Positions 42,783-50,268 of a stretch of 56,020 bases of DNA are shown piece after piece. Numbering within the stretch: position 1 is the stretch's first letter; the number at the start of each line of letters is the position of its first letter. The position numbers and the translations under genes are program-made. The DNA comes from an uncultured Bulleidia sp. (GTDB lineage: Bacteria > Bacillota_I > Bacilli_A > Erysipelotrichales > Erysipelotrichaceae), in assembly GCA_934725105.1 (NCBI GenBank), contig CAKVBD010000014.1, forward strand, positions 1 through 56,020. The letters run 5' to 3'. The notes beneath the pieces are model-generated. The model worked only from the letters and a program-made list of their open reading frames with translations. It was not told where the DNA came from and ran no database searches.

Positions 42783-43409
42783 ATGGCAGTGCAGGTTGCC
42801 GCAACAAAAGGTAATCTCATTCGTATGAAGCGTTCTCTTGCGCTGGCAAAATCTGGATATGATCTGATGGATCGTAAGAGAAATATTCTTGTCAGTGAAA
42901 TGATGCAGCTTGTAGACAAAGTGAAAATGCTTCGTGATGAAATTACACAGGCATATTCTACAGGTTACTATCTTCTTCAGCAGGCAAATATCTATTCAGG
43001 TGTCATTCAAAGAATTGCATCTGAAATTCCAGTAGAAACGCACATTCAGCTCACATATCGTTCTGTTATGGGTGTTGAAGTACCTAATGTCATCTATGAA
43101 AAACCTGACAATTTAGAATTGGCGTATGGTCTAGAAGAATCTAACTCTAAAATCGATGAAGCGTATTTACAGTTTCAAAAAGTGAAAGAGCTGACAATGG
43201 TTCTTGCGGAAGTTGATAATGCGGTGTATCGTTTAGCAAATGCTATCAGCAAGACACAGAAACGTGCCAATGCATTGAAAAACGTTGTCATTCCGCGTTA
43301 TACAAATACAATTCGTTTTATCAATGATTCATTAGATGAAAAAGAACGTGAAGAGTTCTCACGAATGAAAGTAATTAAAGCTTCCAAGGAAGCAAATCCA
43401 CAAGCATAA
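42783..43409 (+). CDS. ntpD: A/V-type ATPase subunit D
   Basis: A 208-residue central rotor shaft, a long antiparallel helical hairpin. The N-terminal ATKGNLIRMKRSLALAKSGYDLMDRKR (in part) and the C-terminal ALKNVVIPRYTNTIRFINDSLDE are typical of the family. It starts 1 base after the subunit B stop. It is the last gene of the operon and is followed at once by a strong terminator, so all nine subunits form one transcription unit. Confidence 0.95.
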   Translation: MAVQVAATKGNLIRMKRSLALAKSGYDLMDRKRNILVSEMMQLVDKVKMLRDEITQAYSTGYYLLQQANIYSGVIQRIASEIPVETHIQLTYRSVMGVEVPNVIYEKPDNLELAYGLEESNSKIDEAYLQFQKVKELTMVLAEVDNAVYRLANAISKTQKRANALKNVVIPRYTNTIRFINDSLDEKEREEFSRMKVIKASKEANPQA

Positions 43410-43431
43410 AGAGGTGTATCACCTCTTTTTG
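43408..43431 (+). terminator. Terminator of the ATPase operon
   Basis: AAAGAGGTG/CACCTCTTT stem with a 3-base loop and T run, overlapping the subunit D stop codon. Confidence 0.88.
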
Positions 43432-43466
43432 TTTGTGATAGAATATTGAAGCGGAAGGTAGAAAAC

Positions 43467-44678
43467 ATGAAACAAGAAAGAATATTTCCAAGATTTGTTG
43501 TGACAAAAAAACAAGAAAAGAATATTAAAAAAGGACATCCATGGATCTATGCAGATGAAATTGTTGAATCGAGTGAGATTAATGAAAATGGATGTGTTGT
43601 TGATGTATTTGGAGGCAAGAATAATTATCTTGGTTCTGGATTTTATAGTGAAACTTCAAAGATTCGTATTCGTCTGCTTGGTAACAATGCAAATGAGAAA
43701 TATGATTATGCTTTCTTTCAAAGAAAAGTGAAGTATGCATTAGAGTATCGATATATCGTTATGCAGGAAGATATCAAGGCATGTCGATTGATTCATGGGG
43801 AATCGGATGGATTACCAGGGTTGACAGTGGATCGATACAACAACATCTTAGTTACACAGGTGGAATCTGTTGGCACAGAAAAGAATAAGGATGTTATTTA
43901 TCAGGCATTGCTTGATGAACTAGAAAACCATGGTGAAGTAATTGATGGCATTTATGAACGTAATGAAGGTGAACTGAGAAAAAAAGAAGGCTTGAAGCAA
44001 TATAAAGGATGGTATGGTGAAAAGCATCCATCCAGCTGTATAACTGAAATTGTTGAAAATGGCATCAAGTATGAAGTGGATGTAGAAAACGGCCAAAAGA
44101 CAGGTTTCTTCCTGGATCAGAAATATAATCGTAGACAGGTAGCACGTCTTGCAAAGGGAATGCGTGTATTGGATTGTTGTACACATACAGGCTCTTTTGC
44201 ATTGAATGCTGCTAAAGGTGGTGCAGCTTCTGTGCTCGCAATGGATATTTCTGAATCTGCGCTGGAAATGGCACAGAAGAATGCAGAAAGAAATGGATTA
44301 AACTTATCTTTTCGACAGGCAGATGTATTTGAAATCTTGCCAGCACTAAAGAAAGAACATGCACAGTTTGACTTTATTGTCTTGGATCCACCAGCATTTA
44401 CAAAAAGCAGAAAGACATTCCATAATGCAAGAAAGGGATACCAGGAAATCAATACAGAAGCAATGCGTCTTTTACCAAGAGGTGGCTATCTTGCCAGTGC
44501 TTCCTGTTCTCATTTTATGCCAAAGGATGAATTTAGAAAGATGTTATGTGATGCTGCAAATGAAGCAGGTGTTTCGATTCGTCTGATTGAAGAAAGAGGT
44601 GCAGCACCAGATCATCCAGTGAATCCTTGTATTCCTGAAACAGAATACTTGAAATTCTTCTTGCTGCAGATCATTTGA
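43467..44678 (+). CDS. RlmI-like rRNA (cytosine-5) methyltransferase
   Basis: A 403-residue class I SAM methyltransferase of the RlmI/YwbD group, methylating a cytosine in 23S rRNA. An N-terminal PUA domain (KKGHPWIYADEIVES, residues 12-85) is followed by an EEHEE-type central domain and the Rossmann fold, with LDCCTHTGSFALNAA (SAM loop) and FIVLDPPAFTKSRK (motif IV). The late ASCSHFM region carries the candidate catalytic Cys. Start 43467 follows GGAAGG; an in-frame ATG 7 codons upstream lacks a site. Its -10 is probably TGATAGAAT near 43436-43444. Confidence 0.9.
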   Translation: MKQERIFPRFVVTKKQEKNIKKGHPWIYADEIVESSEINENGCVVDVFGGKNNYLGSGFYSETSKIRIRLLGNNANEKYDYAFFQRKVKYALEYRYIVMQEDIKACRLIHGESDGLPGLTVDRYNNILVTQVESVGTEKNKDVIYQALLDELENHGEVIDGIYERNEGELRKKEGLKQYKGWYGEKHPSSCITEIVENGIKYEVDVENGQKTGFFLDQKYNRRQVARLAKGMRVLDCCTHTGSFALNAAKGGAASVLAMDISESALEMAQKNAERNGLNLSFRQADVFEILPALKKEHAQFDFIVLDPPAFTKSRKTFHNARKGYQEINTEAMRLLPRGGYLASASCSHFMPKDEFRKMLCDAANEAGVSIRLIEERGAAPDHPVNPCIPETEYLKFFLLQII

Positions 44679-44701
44679 GCCGGTTTTCTGGCTCTTTTTT
44701 T
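44677..44701 (+). terminator. Terminator of the RlmI-like gene
   Basis: GAGCC/GGCTC stem with a short interior, then T7, overlapping the stop codon. Confidence 0.8.
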
Positions 44702-44768
44702 ACGGCTGGACACGTGCAAAAAAGGCTAAAATATGCTAAAATAGAGGAAATGGAATGAGGTGAGACAC

Positions 44769-45266
44769 ATGTATAAGATTAATGACGTAGTAGTTTACAA
44801 AAGAGATGTTTGTAGAGTAGTAGGCAGAGAAAAAAGTGGTTTTACTGGTGAAAAGTGCTATATTTTAGTTCCATATCATAACACAGATGGTTCTACACGT
44901 ATGCAAGTACCTGTGTCGAACAAGGCAGGGCATTTAAGAGATTTGATTACGAAGGAACAATTGCTGGAATTGATCAAGGAAACACCAGAAGTTGAACTTT
45001 TAGCAAATAAACCTGCCAATATGAAAAGCCAATATGCAAATCTTCTTAAGACAAATGAAATTACAGATTTGATTCGTATTATTAAAACATCCTATGAAAG
45101 AAATAGAATTCGTATGGAACAGCATAAGAAGGCAGCTTCCGTAGATGATGAATATCTGCAGAAGGCAGAAGGCTATTTGTATAATGAATTGTCTGTTGTA
45201 TTAGGTGTGTCATTTGAAGAAGCAAAAGAATATTTTACTGAGGAAGTCAGTAAAGTAGATGCTTAA
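44769..45266 (+). CDS. CarD-family transcriptional regulator
   Basis: A 165-residue protein of the CarD/CdnL family. The first 65 residues are the RNA polymerase interaction (Tudor-like) domain: MYKINDVVVYKRDVCRVVGRE then CYILVPYHNTDGSTRMQVPV. The rest is the helical DNA-binding domain (LITKEQLLELIKETPEVEL). CarD proteins bind the RNAP beta subunit and stabilise open complexes, often at rRNA promoters. The GTG at 44760 extends the frame, but ATG 44769 with GAGGTGAG upstream is the start. An extended -10 TGCTAAAAT lies near 44734. Confidence 0.88.
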   Translation: MYKINDVVVYKRDVCRVVGREKSGFTGEKCYILVPYHNTDGSTRMQVPVSNKAGHLRDLITKEQLLELIKETPEVELLANKPANMKSQYANLLKTNEITDLIRIIKTSYERNRIRMEQHKKAASVDDEYLQKAEGYLYNELSVVLGVSFEEAKEYFTEEVSKVDA

Positions 45267-45272
45267 TTAATA

Positions 45273-45302
45273 TTGACTAACTGATATATTACAGTGTTTA
45301 AT
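45273..45302 (+). promoter_or_regulatory. Promoter of the manganese riboswitch
   Basis: TTGACT (45273-45278), an 18-base spacer and TTTAAT (45297-45302), just before the aptamer. Confidence 0.5.
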
Positions 45303-45306
45303 AATT

Positions 45307-45461
45307 CAGTCGTGAGGGAGTAGCTAACTCCATAGAGTAACAAGTCAACATACTGGTTTTTATACCTGGCTTGTTTTAATCAGCGAGACTCATGTATAAC
45401 TTTTTTTGGTTATGCATGAATGGAATGAAAGATGACCGGACGTGCATGTTCCGGTTTTTTT
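45307..45461 (+). ncRNA. yybP-ykoY manganese riboswitch
   Basis: The conserved aptamer blocks are in order: GAGGGAGTAGC (45314-45324), GTCAACA (45344-45350), ACCTGG (45364-45369) and AGCGAGAC (45382-45389), as in the yybP-ykoY family that senses Mn2+. Downstream is a hairpin CATGTATAAC/GTTATGCATG (45391-45418), then an intrinsic terminator ACCGGA/TCCGGT with T8 (45435-45461). The gene that follows is mntP, the classical target. By analogy Mn2+ binding should prevent termination. The spacing from aptamer to terminator fits transcriptional control. Confidence 0.92.
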
Positions 45462-45476
45462 GTTTGAGGAGGATTT

Positions 45477-46055
45477 ATGAATTTCATGTTTTTTGTGAAT
45501 AGTGCAGCACTTGGTGTTGCATTAGCGATGGATGCTTTTTCTGTGTCCATGGCAAATGGACTGAAAGAAGTGAAGATGCGAAAGAAAAGAATGTTTCTTA
45601 TTGCATTTACATTTGCATTCTTTCAGTTTGCGATGCCAATGATTGGATGGATCTGTGTCCATACGATTGTGACGTATTTTCATGCCTTTGAGAAACTGAT
45701 TCCTTGGATTGCCCTGATTCTATTATCCTTTATCGGTGGAAACATGTTAAAAGAAGGATTTGAAGAACAAAGCGAAGAGGAAGAAAAACAAGTTGGTAAA
45801 GGGACATTGCTGATGCAGGGAATTGCAACTTCCATTGATGCGTTATCTGTTGGATTTACCATTGCAAACTATAATCTTGTCTTAGCACTTGCTGCGTGTC
45901 TAGTTATCGCAATTGTAACGTTTGTCATCTGCTGGATTGGTATTGAAATTGGAAAGAAGTTTGGTATGAAGCTTGCAAACAAGGCTGCAATTCTTGGTGG
46001 TGTGATCTTGCTTGTGATTGGGCTAGAAATCTTTATCAAAGGTGTATTCTTTTAA
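45477..46055 (+). CDS. mntP: Manganese efflux pump MntP
   Basis: A 192-residue inner-membrane protein with six predicted helices in two repeats, exporting Mn2+. The repeats carry the family Asp motifs: LGVALAMDAFSVSMANG in helix 1 and GIATSIDALSVGFTIAN in helix 4. A charged loop (EEQSEEEEKQ) lies between them. GAGGAGG precedes the ATG. Control by the upstream yybP-ykoY riboswitch matches the known regulation of mntP in other bacteria, and the two lines of evidence support each other. Confidence 0.96.
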   Translation: MNFMFFVNSAALGVALAMDAFSVSMANGLKEVKMRKKRMFLIAFTFAFFQFAMPMIGWICVHTIVTYFHAFEKLIPWIALILLSFIGGNMLKEGFEEQSEEEEKQVGKGTLLMQGIATSIDALSVGFTIANYNLVLALAACLVIAIVTFVICWIGIEIGKKFGMKLANKAAILGGVILLVIGLEIFIKGVFF

Positions 46056-46128
46056 TTGGAAGGCTCTTTTTAGTCATTTGGTGGCTGAACGCTGAAAGAA
46101 AATAAATCTTTTGCCGTATAATAGCGAA

Positions 46129-46332
46129 ATGAAAATTTCCCTTTCAACTTGGAAAACGATAACGATATGTCAGTTCCTAATTCGAAACGAAACAAAAGTG
46201 TGGAATTTCCATACTTTGTTGTACTCTTTTTGCAACTTGAAGAGAAACAAATCAGATTTTATTAGCAATAGGTCTAAATATCATATTCAATTTCAAACGA
46301 AACAGAACAAATTTCTTATGATAAAATTATGA
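46129..46332 (+). CDS. Possible small ORF, leaderless
   Basis: A 67-codon ORF (begins MKISLSTWKTITICQFLIRN) starts at ATG 46129, six bases after TATAAT, the same spacing seen at the other leaderless starts here. Its product is basic, has no recognised motif and ends 1 base before the exonuclease start. Composition looks little selected, and the three 55-base repeats lie inside it, so a non-coding transcript is equally likely. Confidence 0.25.
   Translation: MKISLSTWKTITICQFLIRNETKVWNFHTLLYSFCNLKRNKSDFISNRSKYHIQFQTKQNKFLMIKL
46319..46327 (+). promoter_or_regulatory. Extended -10 promoter, leaderless type
   Basis: TG-A-TAAAAT followed by six bases and ATG 46334. No Shine-Dalgarno sequence. 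Confidence 0.5.
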
Positions 46333-46333
46333 C

Positions 46334-47527
46334 ATGGTAACAATTTTAATACTTATAATAATATTTACATGCAAAATAATAATTGAAGAATCACAGAGAA
46401 AATACGGGAATCACACTTTATCCCAATCTAAGAATACGAATATAAATTCTTTTTCAAAACAAGATTCTACTTCTGAGAAATATACGAATGAAATAGAAAA
46501 CAATGTTCTAGTAAAAAACAAACCAAGCTACTATTCAGACCGAAAAGTAAAGGATTCTTCATCACTAAAAAGCATCTATACAAATAGAGACAGCATTACA
46601 TTGCAGTCTATTATTTGTGTTGACACAGAAACAACTGGGAAATATTCGGAAAGGGATGAAATTCTTCAATTAGCTATTATTGATGGTACTGGGAAAATAT
46701 TGTTCAATGAGTTAATTAAACCTGCACGTCGAAAAAGATGGCCTGAAGCACAAGAAATTAATGGAATAACGCCTGCTATGGTGAAAGATAAGCAACCATT
46801 ACTTTTTTATGAACATAAACTAAATGCTATATTTTATAGTGCTTCAGTGATTGTAGGATACAATCTGAAATTTGATTTGGATTTCTTAAAGAAAGGTGGA
46901 ATCGATGGAGCATATAATGAATATGATTCTCATCTTTATTATGATGTTATGGAAAAATTTGCACCTATATATGGTCAATATGATGTTTACCATGGTGATT
47001 TTCGGTGGAAAAAATTAAAAACATGTGCTAGATATTATAAATATCAATGGGACGGAAAACCTCACGATGCATTAGCTGACGCTAAAGCAACTTTGCATTG
47101 TTTTATGGTAATGACAGGCCTAAAAAGTCTGCCTGTAAAAACTAATAAACAATCTAACAAACCATCCTATCAAAAAGTATGGAAAGAATTCTCTGAAAAT
47201 AAAACTGGCAAAAGATTGAAATTTAACGACTTTAATAAAATTGTAGAACTAGTAGAAAAATGGACGGAGTTAGCTGGCGTAAAGAAGGATTCTATTTCTT
47301 TCAGTAAAGTAACTGATAAGTCAAAAATATTAATTAAATATAATGGATCATTTTTATTAGAAGTAAGAATGCCTGCAACAATGAATTACATCAAAATGAG
47401 CGATGAAATGATGAAAAGTGTTCCACCTACTTCCACTCAATTAAATATGTTGTGCTTTTATAGTTTTGAAGATTTACAACTCAATCATGAACTCAAAGCA
47501 TATTGTATTAAAAAGATACGTTCGTGA
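46334..47527 (+). CDS. Membrane-anchored DEDDh 3'-5' exonuclease
   Basis: A 397-residue protein with an N-terminal hydrophobic helix (residues 2-18, TILILIIIFTCKIII), a polar low-complexity linker to about 85, and a DnaQ/RNase T-type exonuclease domain (90-270). ExoI is CVDTETTG (Asp97, Glu99), ExoII is IVGYNLKFDLDFL, and ExoIII is KPHDALADAKAT (His and last Asp), so the DEDDh site is complete. The last 120 residues are an unrecognised domain (MPATMNYIKMSDEMMKSVPP). The base composition is more AT-rich than flanking genes. An extended -10 lies six bases before ATG. A role in DNA or RNA turnover or defence is only a guess. Confidence 0.75.
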   Translation: MVTILILIIIFTCKIIIEESQRKYGNHTLSQSKNTNINSFSKQDSTSEKYTNEIENNVLVKNKPSYYSDRKVKDSSSLKSIYTNRDSITLQSIICVDTETTGKYSERDEILQLAIIDGTGKILFNELIKPARRKRWPEAQEINGITPAMVKDKQPLLFYEHKLNAIFYSASVIVGYNLKFDLDFLKKGGIDGAYNEYDSHLYYDVMEKFAPIYGQYDVYHGDFRWKKLKTCARYYKYQWDGKPHDALADAKATLHCFMVMTGLKSLPVKTNKQSNKPSYQKVWKEFSENKTGKRLKFNDFNKIVELVEKWTELAGVKKDSISFSKVTDKSKILIKYNGSFLLEVRMPATMNYIKMSDEMMKSVPPTSTQLNMLCFYSFEDLQLNHELKAYCIKKIRS

Positions 47528-47556
47528 AATAGTAGTCACTACAAAATAAAAATGTT

Positions 47557-47588
47557 TAAGAAGCGTATAAAAATTTAGCTTCTTTTTC
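47557..47588 (+). terminator. Terminator of the exonuclease gene
   Basis: AAGAAGC/GCTTCTT stem with an AT-rich loop and a T5 run, between the exonuclease and the insertion element. Confidence 0.7.
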
Positions 47589-47610
47589 AAATACACTCTT
47601 TTTAAAGAAA

Positions 47611-48602
47611 TAGTTGACAGTCCACAAAAACGGACAGAGAAAACAGAAGAAGTGAGTATGATTTACCTGTAAAGTTGAATCATATATGATGCGTATTACA
47701 AAAGATTTCTTGAATCATCTTTCTCCTGTTGAACTGTCTTTTATCCGTGCAGGAATCGACAGGCCGTATTCAGAAAAAGTAACTCCTAATACTACGAACT
47801 ATGAAAATATTGAATCACATGTACAGAGGTGTCCTCACTGTGGATCTGTACACTTTGTAAAGAATGGATTCAATCCAAGGCACAGACAGAAATACAGATG
47901 CAAAAACTGTCGCTCAGTATTCATGGCTACTTCAGGCACTATGTTTACGCATTCAAGAACAAGTTTTAATACATGGTCTACTTTTATAGTCGGTGAACTG
48001 AATGGACTTACACTTGAACAGCAGGCAGTTGCTACAGAAATGAGCATAGTTACATGCTTTAATACGCGTCACAAGCTGTACAAAGCCATTACAAGATTTG
48101 TATTGTAGCTGCGATTGATGAGAATGATCAGATGCTTTTTAAAATCGGCGGTCTTGGAAGAGAAAGCTTTCAGATACTGAACCAGTACCAAAAGCATTTT
48201 TCAGACAGCACAAAAATCATCAGTGATGACAGTCACAGTATTCAGACATTTGTAACTAAGAATGGTTTTGAAAGTGATGTCATTCCATCAGGTGCATTTG
48301 TATCACCAAATGGGAATACAGTATCATCTGTAAATGAACTGCATATACAGGCAAAGAATCTGATCAGACAGAAGCATGGGGGTCAGTACAAGACGTCTGC
48401 AAGGATATCTTGACTGGATCGTATTCAAGAAGAAGCTGAAATATACATTGGATATGAGAAAGTGGAAGTCTGAAGCTTATATGGATTCCATGATGGAGCA
48501 GATAACATTCATATGCAGAGATATCGTTAAACTACCAATGCCAATCGATCTTTATACTGCTTACGGTGAGTATCATTATGGCATTTTTACAAACATCAAC
48601 TA
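47611..48602 (+). mobile_element. IS1595-like insertion sequence, decayed
   Basis: About 990 bases bounded by a short inverted repeat: TAGTTGA (47611-47617) and its complement TCAACTA (48596-48602). The left end continues CAGTCCACAAAAACGGAC, a small hairpin. Inside is a broken transposase. No target duplication is evident. Family assignment comes from the transposase zinc ribbon and C-terminal block; the exact ends are tentative. Confidence 0.6.
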
Positions 48603-48603
48603 A
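47686..48603 (+). pseudogene. IS1595-family transposase, broken
   Basis: Three reading-frame pieces belong to one transposase. Piece 1 (47686-48108) has the N-terminal zinc ribbon CPHCGS...KYRCKNCRSVF and the TSGTMFTHSR block. Piece 2 (frame of 48132, readable from about 48105 as VAAIDENDQMLFKIGG) covers the middle of the DDE domain. Piece 3 (from the G5 run at 48378-48382 to 48603) reads GVSTRRLQGYLDWIVFKKKL, the typical end. The first break coincides with loss of the region that should hold the first catalytic Asp-Glu. The second is a one-base shift in the G run. It cannot make active transposase. Confidence 0.8.
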
Positions 48604-48678
48604 ATCTTTAAGAAGAGCGAATTGGAATTTTATTCCGAGATCTTATTTGTATAATGGAAGCATCCAGGGAGGATGTGT

Positions 48679-49497
48679 ATGTATAAAATTATTGTCTGTG
48701 ATCTAGATGAAACGCTGATTTCAAGAGATCGTACAATTTCCAGAGAAAATATTGAAGCAATTCGCAAAGCAACAGAAGCAGGTGTGAAGTTTGTTCCTTG
48801 TACAGGAAGAGGATATAATTCTGTACACAATACAACAAGTCAGCTAGGCTTATTTGATCAGAAAGATCAATATGTTATTTCCTATAATGGTGGTGCAATT
48901 ACAGAAAACAAAGATGAAAGACAATTGTATTTCCAGGGGATTACATTTGAAGAAGCAGAAGCTATCTATAAACGTGGATTAACGTATGATCATATTTGTA
49001 TTCATATCTATACACCAGACCAGGTATGGGTAAGAAACTTCTATCCAGAAGAAGTTGAATATCTTGCAAACCGCCAGCCATGTACGGAAATCTTCTCAGA
49101 TGATATTGATTTCTTAAAAGGAAAAGAAATTGTTAAAGCAATCTATATGAATACAGATTACTCGTATTTGAAAAAGATTGAATCTGAAATTACAGATCTG
49201 ACTGGAAATATGGATGTTTCTTTTTCCAGCAATCGGTATATGGAATTTAACCGCAAGGGTGTATCGAAAGGAAATGGTCTGCAGAGATTGTGTAATATCT
49301 TAGGTGTAGATATCAAAGATACCATTGCAATCGGAGATAATTTCAATGACTTGTCAATGATCCAGGCTGCAGGTCTTGGTGTTGGTGTCAGCAATACAAT
49401 TGCGGATATGAAACCATTGTGTGATGTGATTACAGAAAATGACTGTGATCATAGTGCAGTTGCGGAAGTCATCAACCGTTATGTATTAAAGCAATAA
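48679..49497 (+). CDS. Cof-type HAD phosphatase
   Basis: A 272-residue HAD IIB hydrolase, a second paralogue of the gene at 13.2 kb. Motif I is VCDLDETLISRD, motif II PCTGRGYN, motif III region NRKGVSKGNGLQRL (Lys), motif IV GDNFNDLSMI. The substrate, probably a sugar or nucleotide phosphate, is unknown. GGGAGG lies six bases before ATG 48679; the in-frame ATG at 48673 touches the ribosome site and is unlikely. A TATAAT near 48648 may be its -10, just outside the IS end. Confidence 0.88.
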   Translation: MYKIIVCDLDETLISRDRTISRENIEAIRKATEAGVKFVPCTGRGYNSVHNTTSQLGLFDQKDQYVISYNGGAITENKDERQLYFQGITFEEAEAIYKRGLTYDHICIHIYTPDQVWVRNFYPEEVEYLANRQPCTEIFSDDIDFLKGKEIVKAIYMNTDYSYLKKIESEITDLTGNMDVSFSSNRYMEFNRKGVSKGNGLQRLCNILGVDIKDTIAIGDNFNDLSMIQAAGLGVGVSNTIADMKPLCDVITENDCDHSAVAEVINRYVLKQ

Positions 49498-49503
49498 AAA
49501 AGA

Positions 49504-49530
49504 GGGCTATAACAAACTGTTATAGCCTTT
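49504..49530. terminator. Bidirectional terminator
   Basis: GGCTATAACA/TGTTATAGCC stem with an AAC loop between convergent HAD and sirtuin genes. The T run is better on the - strand. Confidence 0.8.
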
Positions 49531-49533
49531 GTG

Positions 49534-50265
49534 TTAAATATGCAGTTTTGGAAATACATTCTCAAATGTATCGTTGATAACGAGATCTGCGGCAGTATCA
49601 TATGGCGTAGCATCTCGATTGACAAGTACAAGATATTTACCACCAAAGTATCTCAATAAGCCAGCAGCAGGATATACAACAAGACTTGTTCCTAAAACGA
49701 CAAGTACATCACTAGATTGAATTGCGGCAATTGCACCATTCAATACAGCTTCACTCAGTCCTTCTTCATATAGAACAACATCTGGCTTTACAATACCGCC
49801 ACAAGCATCACAATACGGAACACCTTCAGCATCTTTGATATATTTTGCATCAAAGAACTTATGACACTTCTCACAATAGTTTCTTTCAACAGAACCATGG
49901 ATTTCATATACACGCTTACTGCCAGCTGCCTGATGCAGGCCATCAATATTCTGTGTTACAACACCTAAGCTCTTTCCTTTTTTCTCACATTCAGCAATGA
50001 ATGTATGTACGATATTTGGTTTTGCATCTAAATGAAGCATCTTGTCTTTGTAGAAACGGAAGAATTCTTCTGGATTTTCTTCAAAGTGGTGATGAGAGAT
50101 GATTTCTTCAGGTGGATAAGCATATTTCTGGTTGTATAGACCATCCTGGCTTCTAAAGTCTGGAATACCGCTTAATGTAGAAACACCAGCACCTGTAAAA
50201 AATACAATGTGTTTTGCCTGATCAATGATTTTCTGGAATTCTTGAATTTTTTCTTCTTTGTTCAT
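49534..50265 (-). CDS. NAD-dependent protein deacylase, sirtuin
   Basis: A 243-residue Sir2 enzyme removing acyl groups from lysines with NAD+. The NAD motif FTGAGVSTLSGIPDFRS, the catalytic VTQNIDGLHQAAG and the His of YEIHGSVERNYC are intact. The structural zinc site is CEKC...CDACGG. The C-terminal VLGTSLVVYPAAGL and VNRDATPYD complete the Rossmann fold. AAGGAGG precedes the ATG, three bases after the stop of the WYL regulator gene, so both are cotranscribed. Confidence 0.94.
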   Translation of the reverse strand: MNKEEKIQEFQKIIDQAKHIVFFTGAGVSTLSGIPDFRSQDGLYNQKYAYPPEEIISHHHFEENPEEFFRFYKDKMLHLDAKPNIVHTFIAECEKKGKSLGVVTQNIDGLHQAAGSKRVYEIHGSVERNYCEKCHKFFDAKYIKDAEGVPYCDACGGIVKPDVVLYEEGLSEAVLNGAIAAIQSSDVLVVLGTSLVVYPAAGLLRYFGGKYLVLVNRDATPYDTAADLVINDTFENVFPKLHI

Positions 50266-50268
50266 CGT

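Larger units (their letters stand above)
46056..46333 (+). repeat. AT-rich intergenic region with three short repeats at 55-base spacing
   Basis: This 278-base gap has no convincing conserved gene. GAAAC occurs at 46189, 46244 and 46299, exactly 55 bases apart. Each is preceded by a similar stretch (CTAATTCGAAAC, CAACTTGAAGA, CAATTTCAAAC) and followed by A-rich bases. A TATAAT lies at 46117-46122 and an extended -10 at 46319-46327. GTGTGGAATTTCCATAC (46197-46213) is palindromic. No clear terminator follows mntP. Operators or a transcribed leader are possible. Confidence 0.4.

Noticed and set aside
46177..46310. CRISPR array from the 55-base spaced repeats
   Set aside because: Only three copies, the shared core is short (about 5-12 bases) and degenerate, and no cas genes are present.
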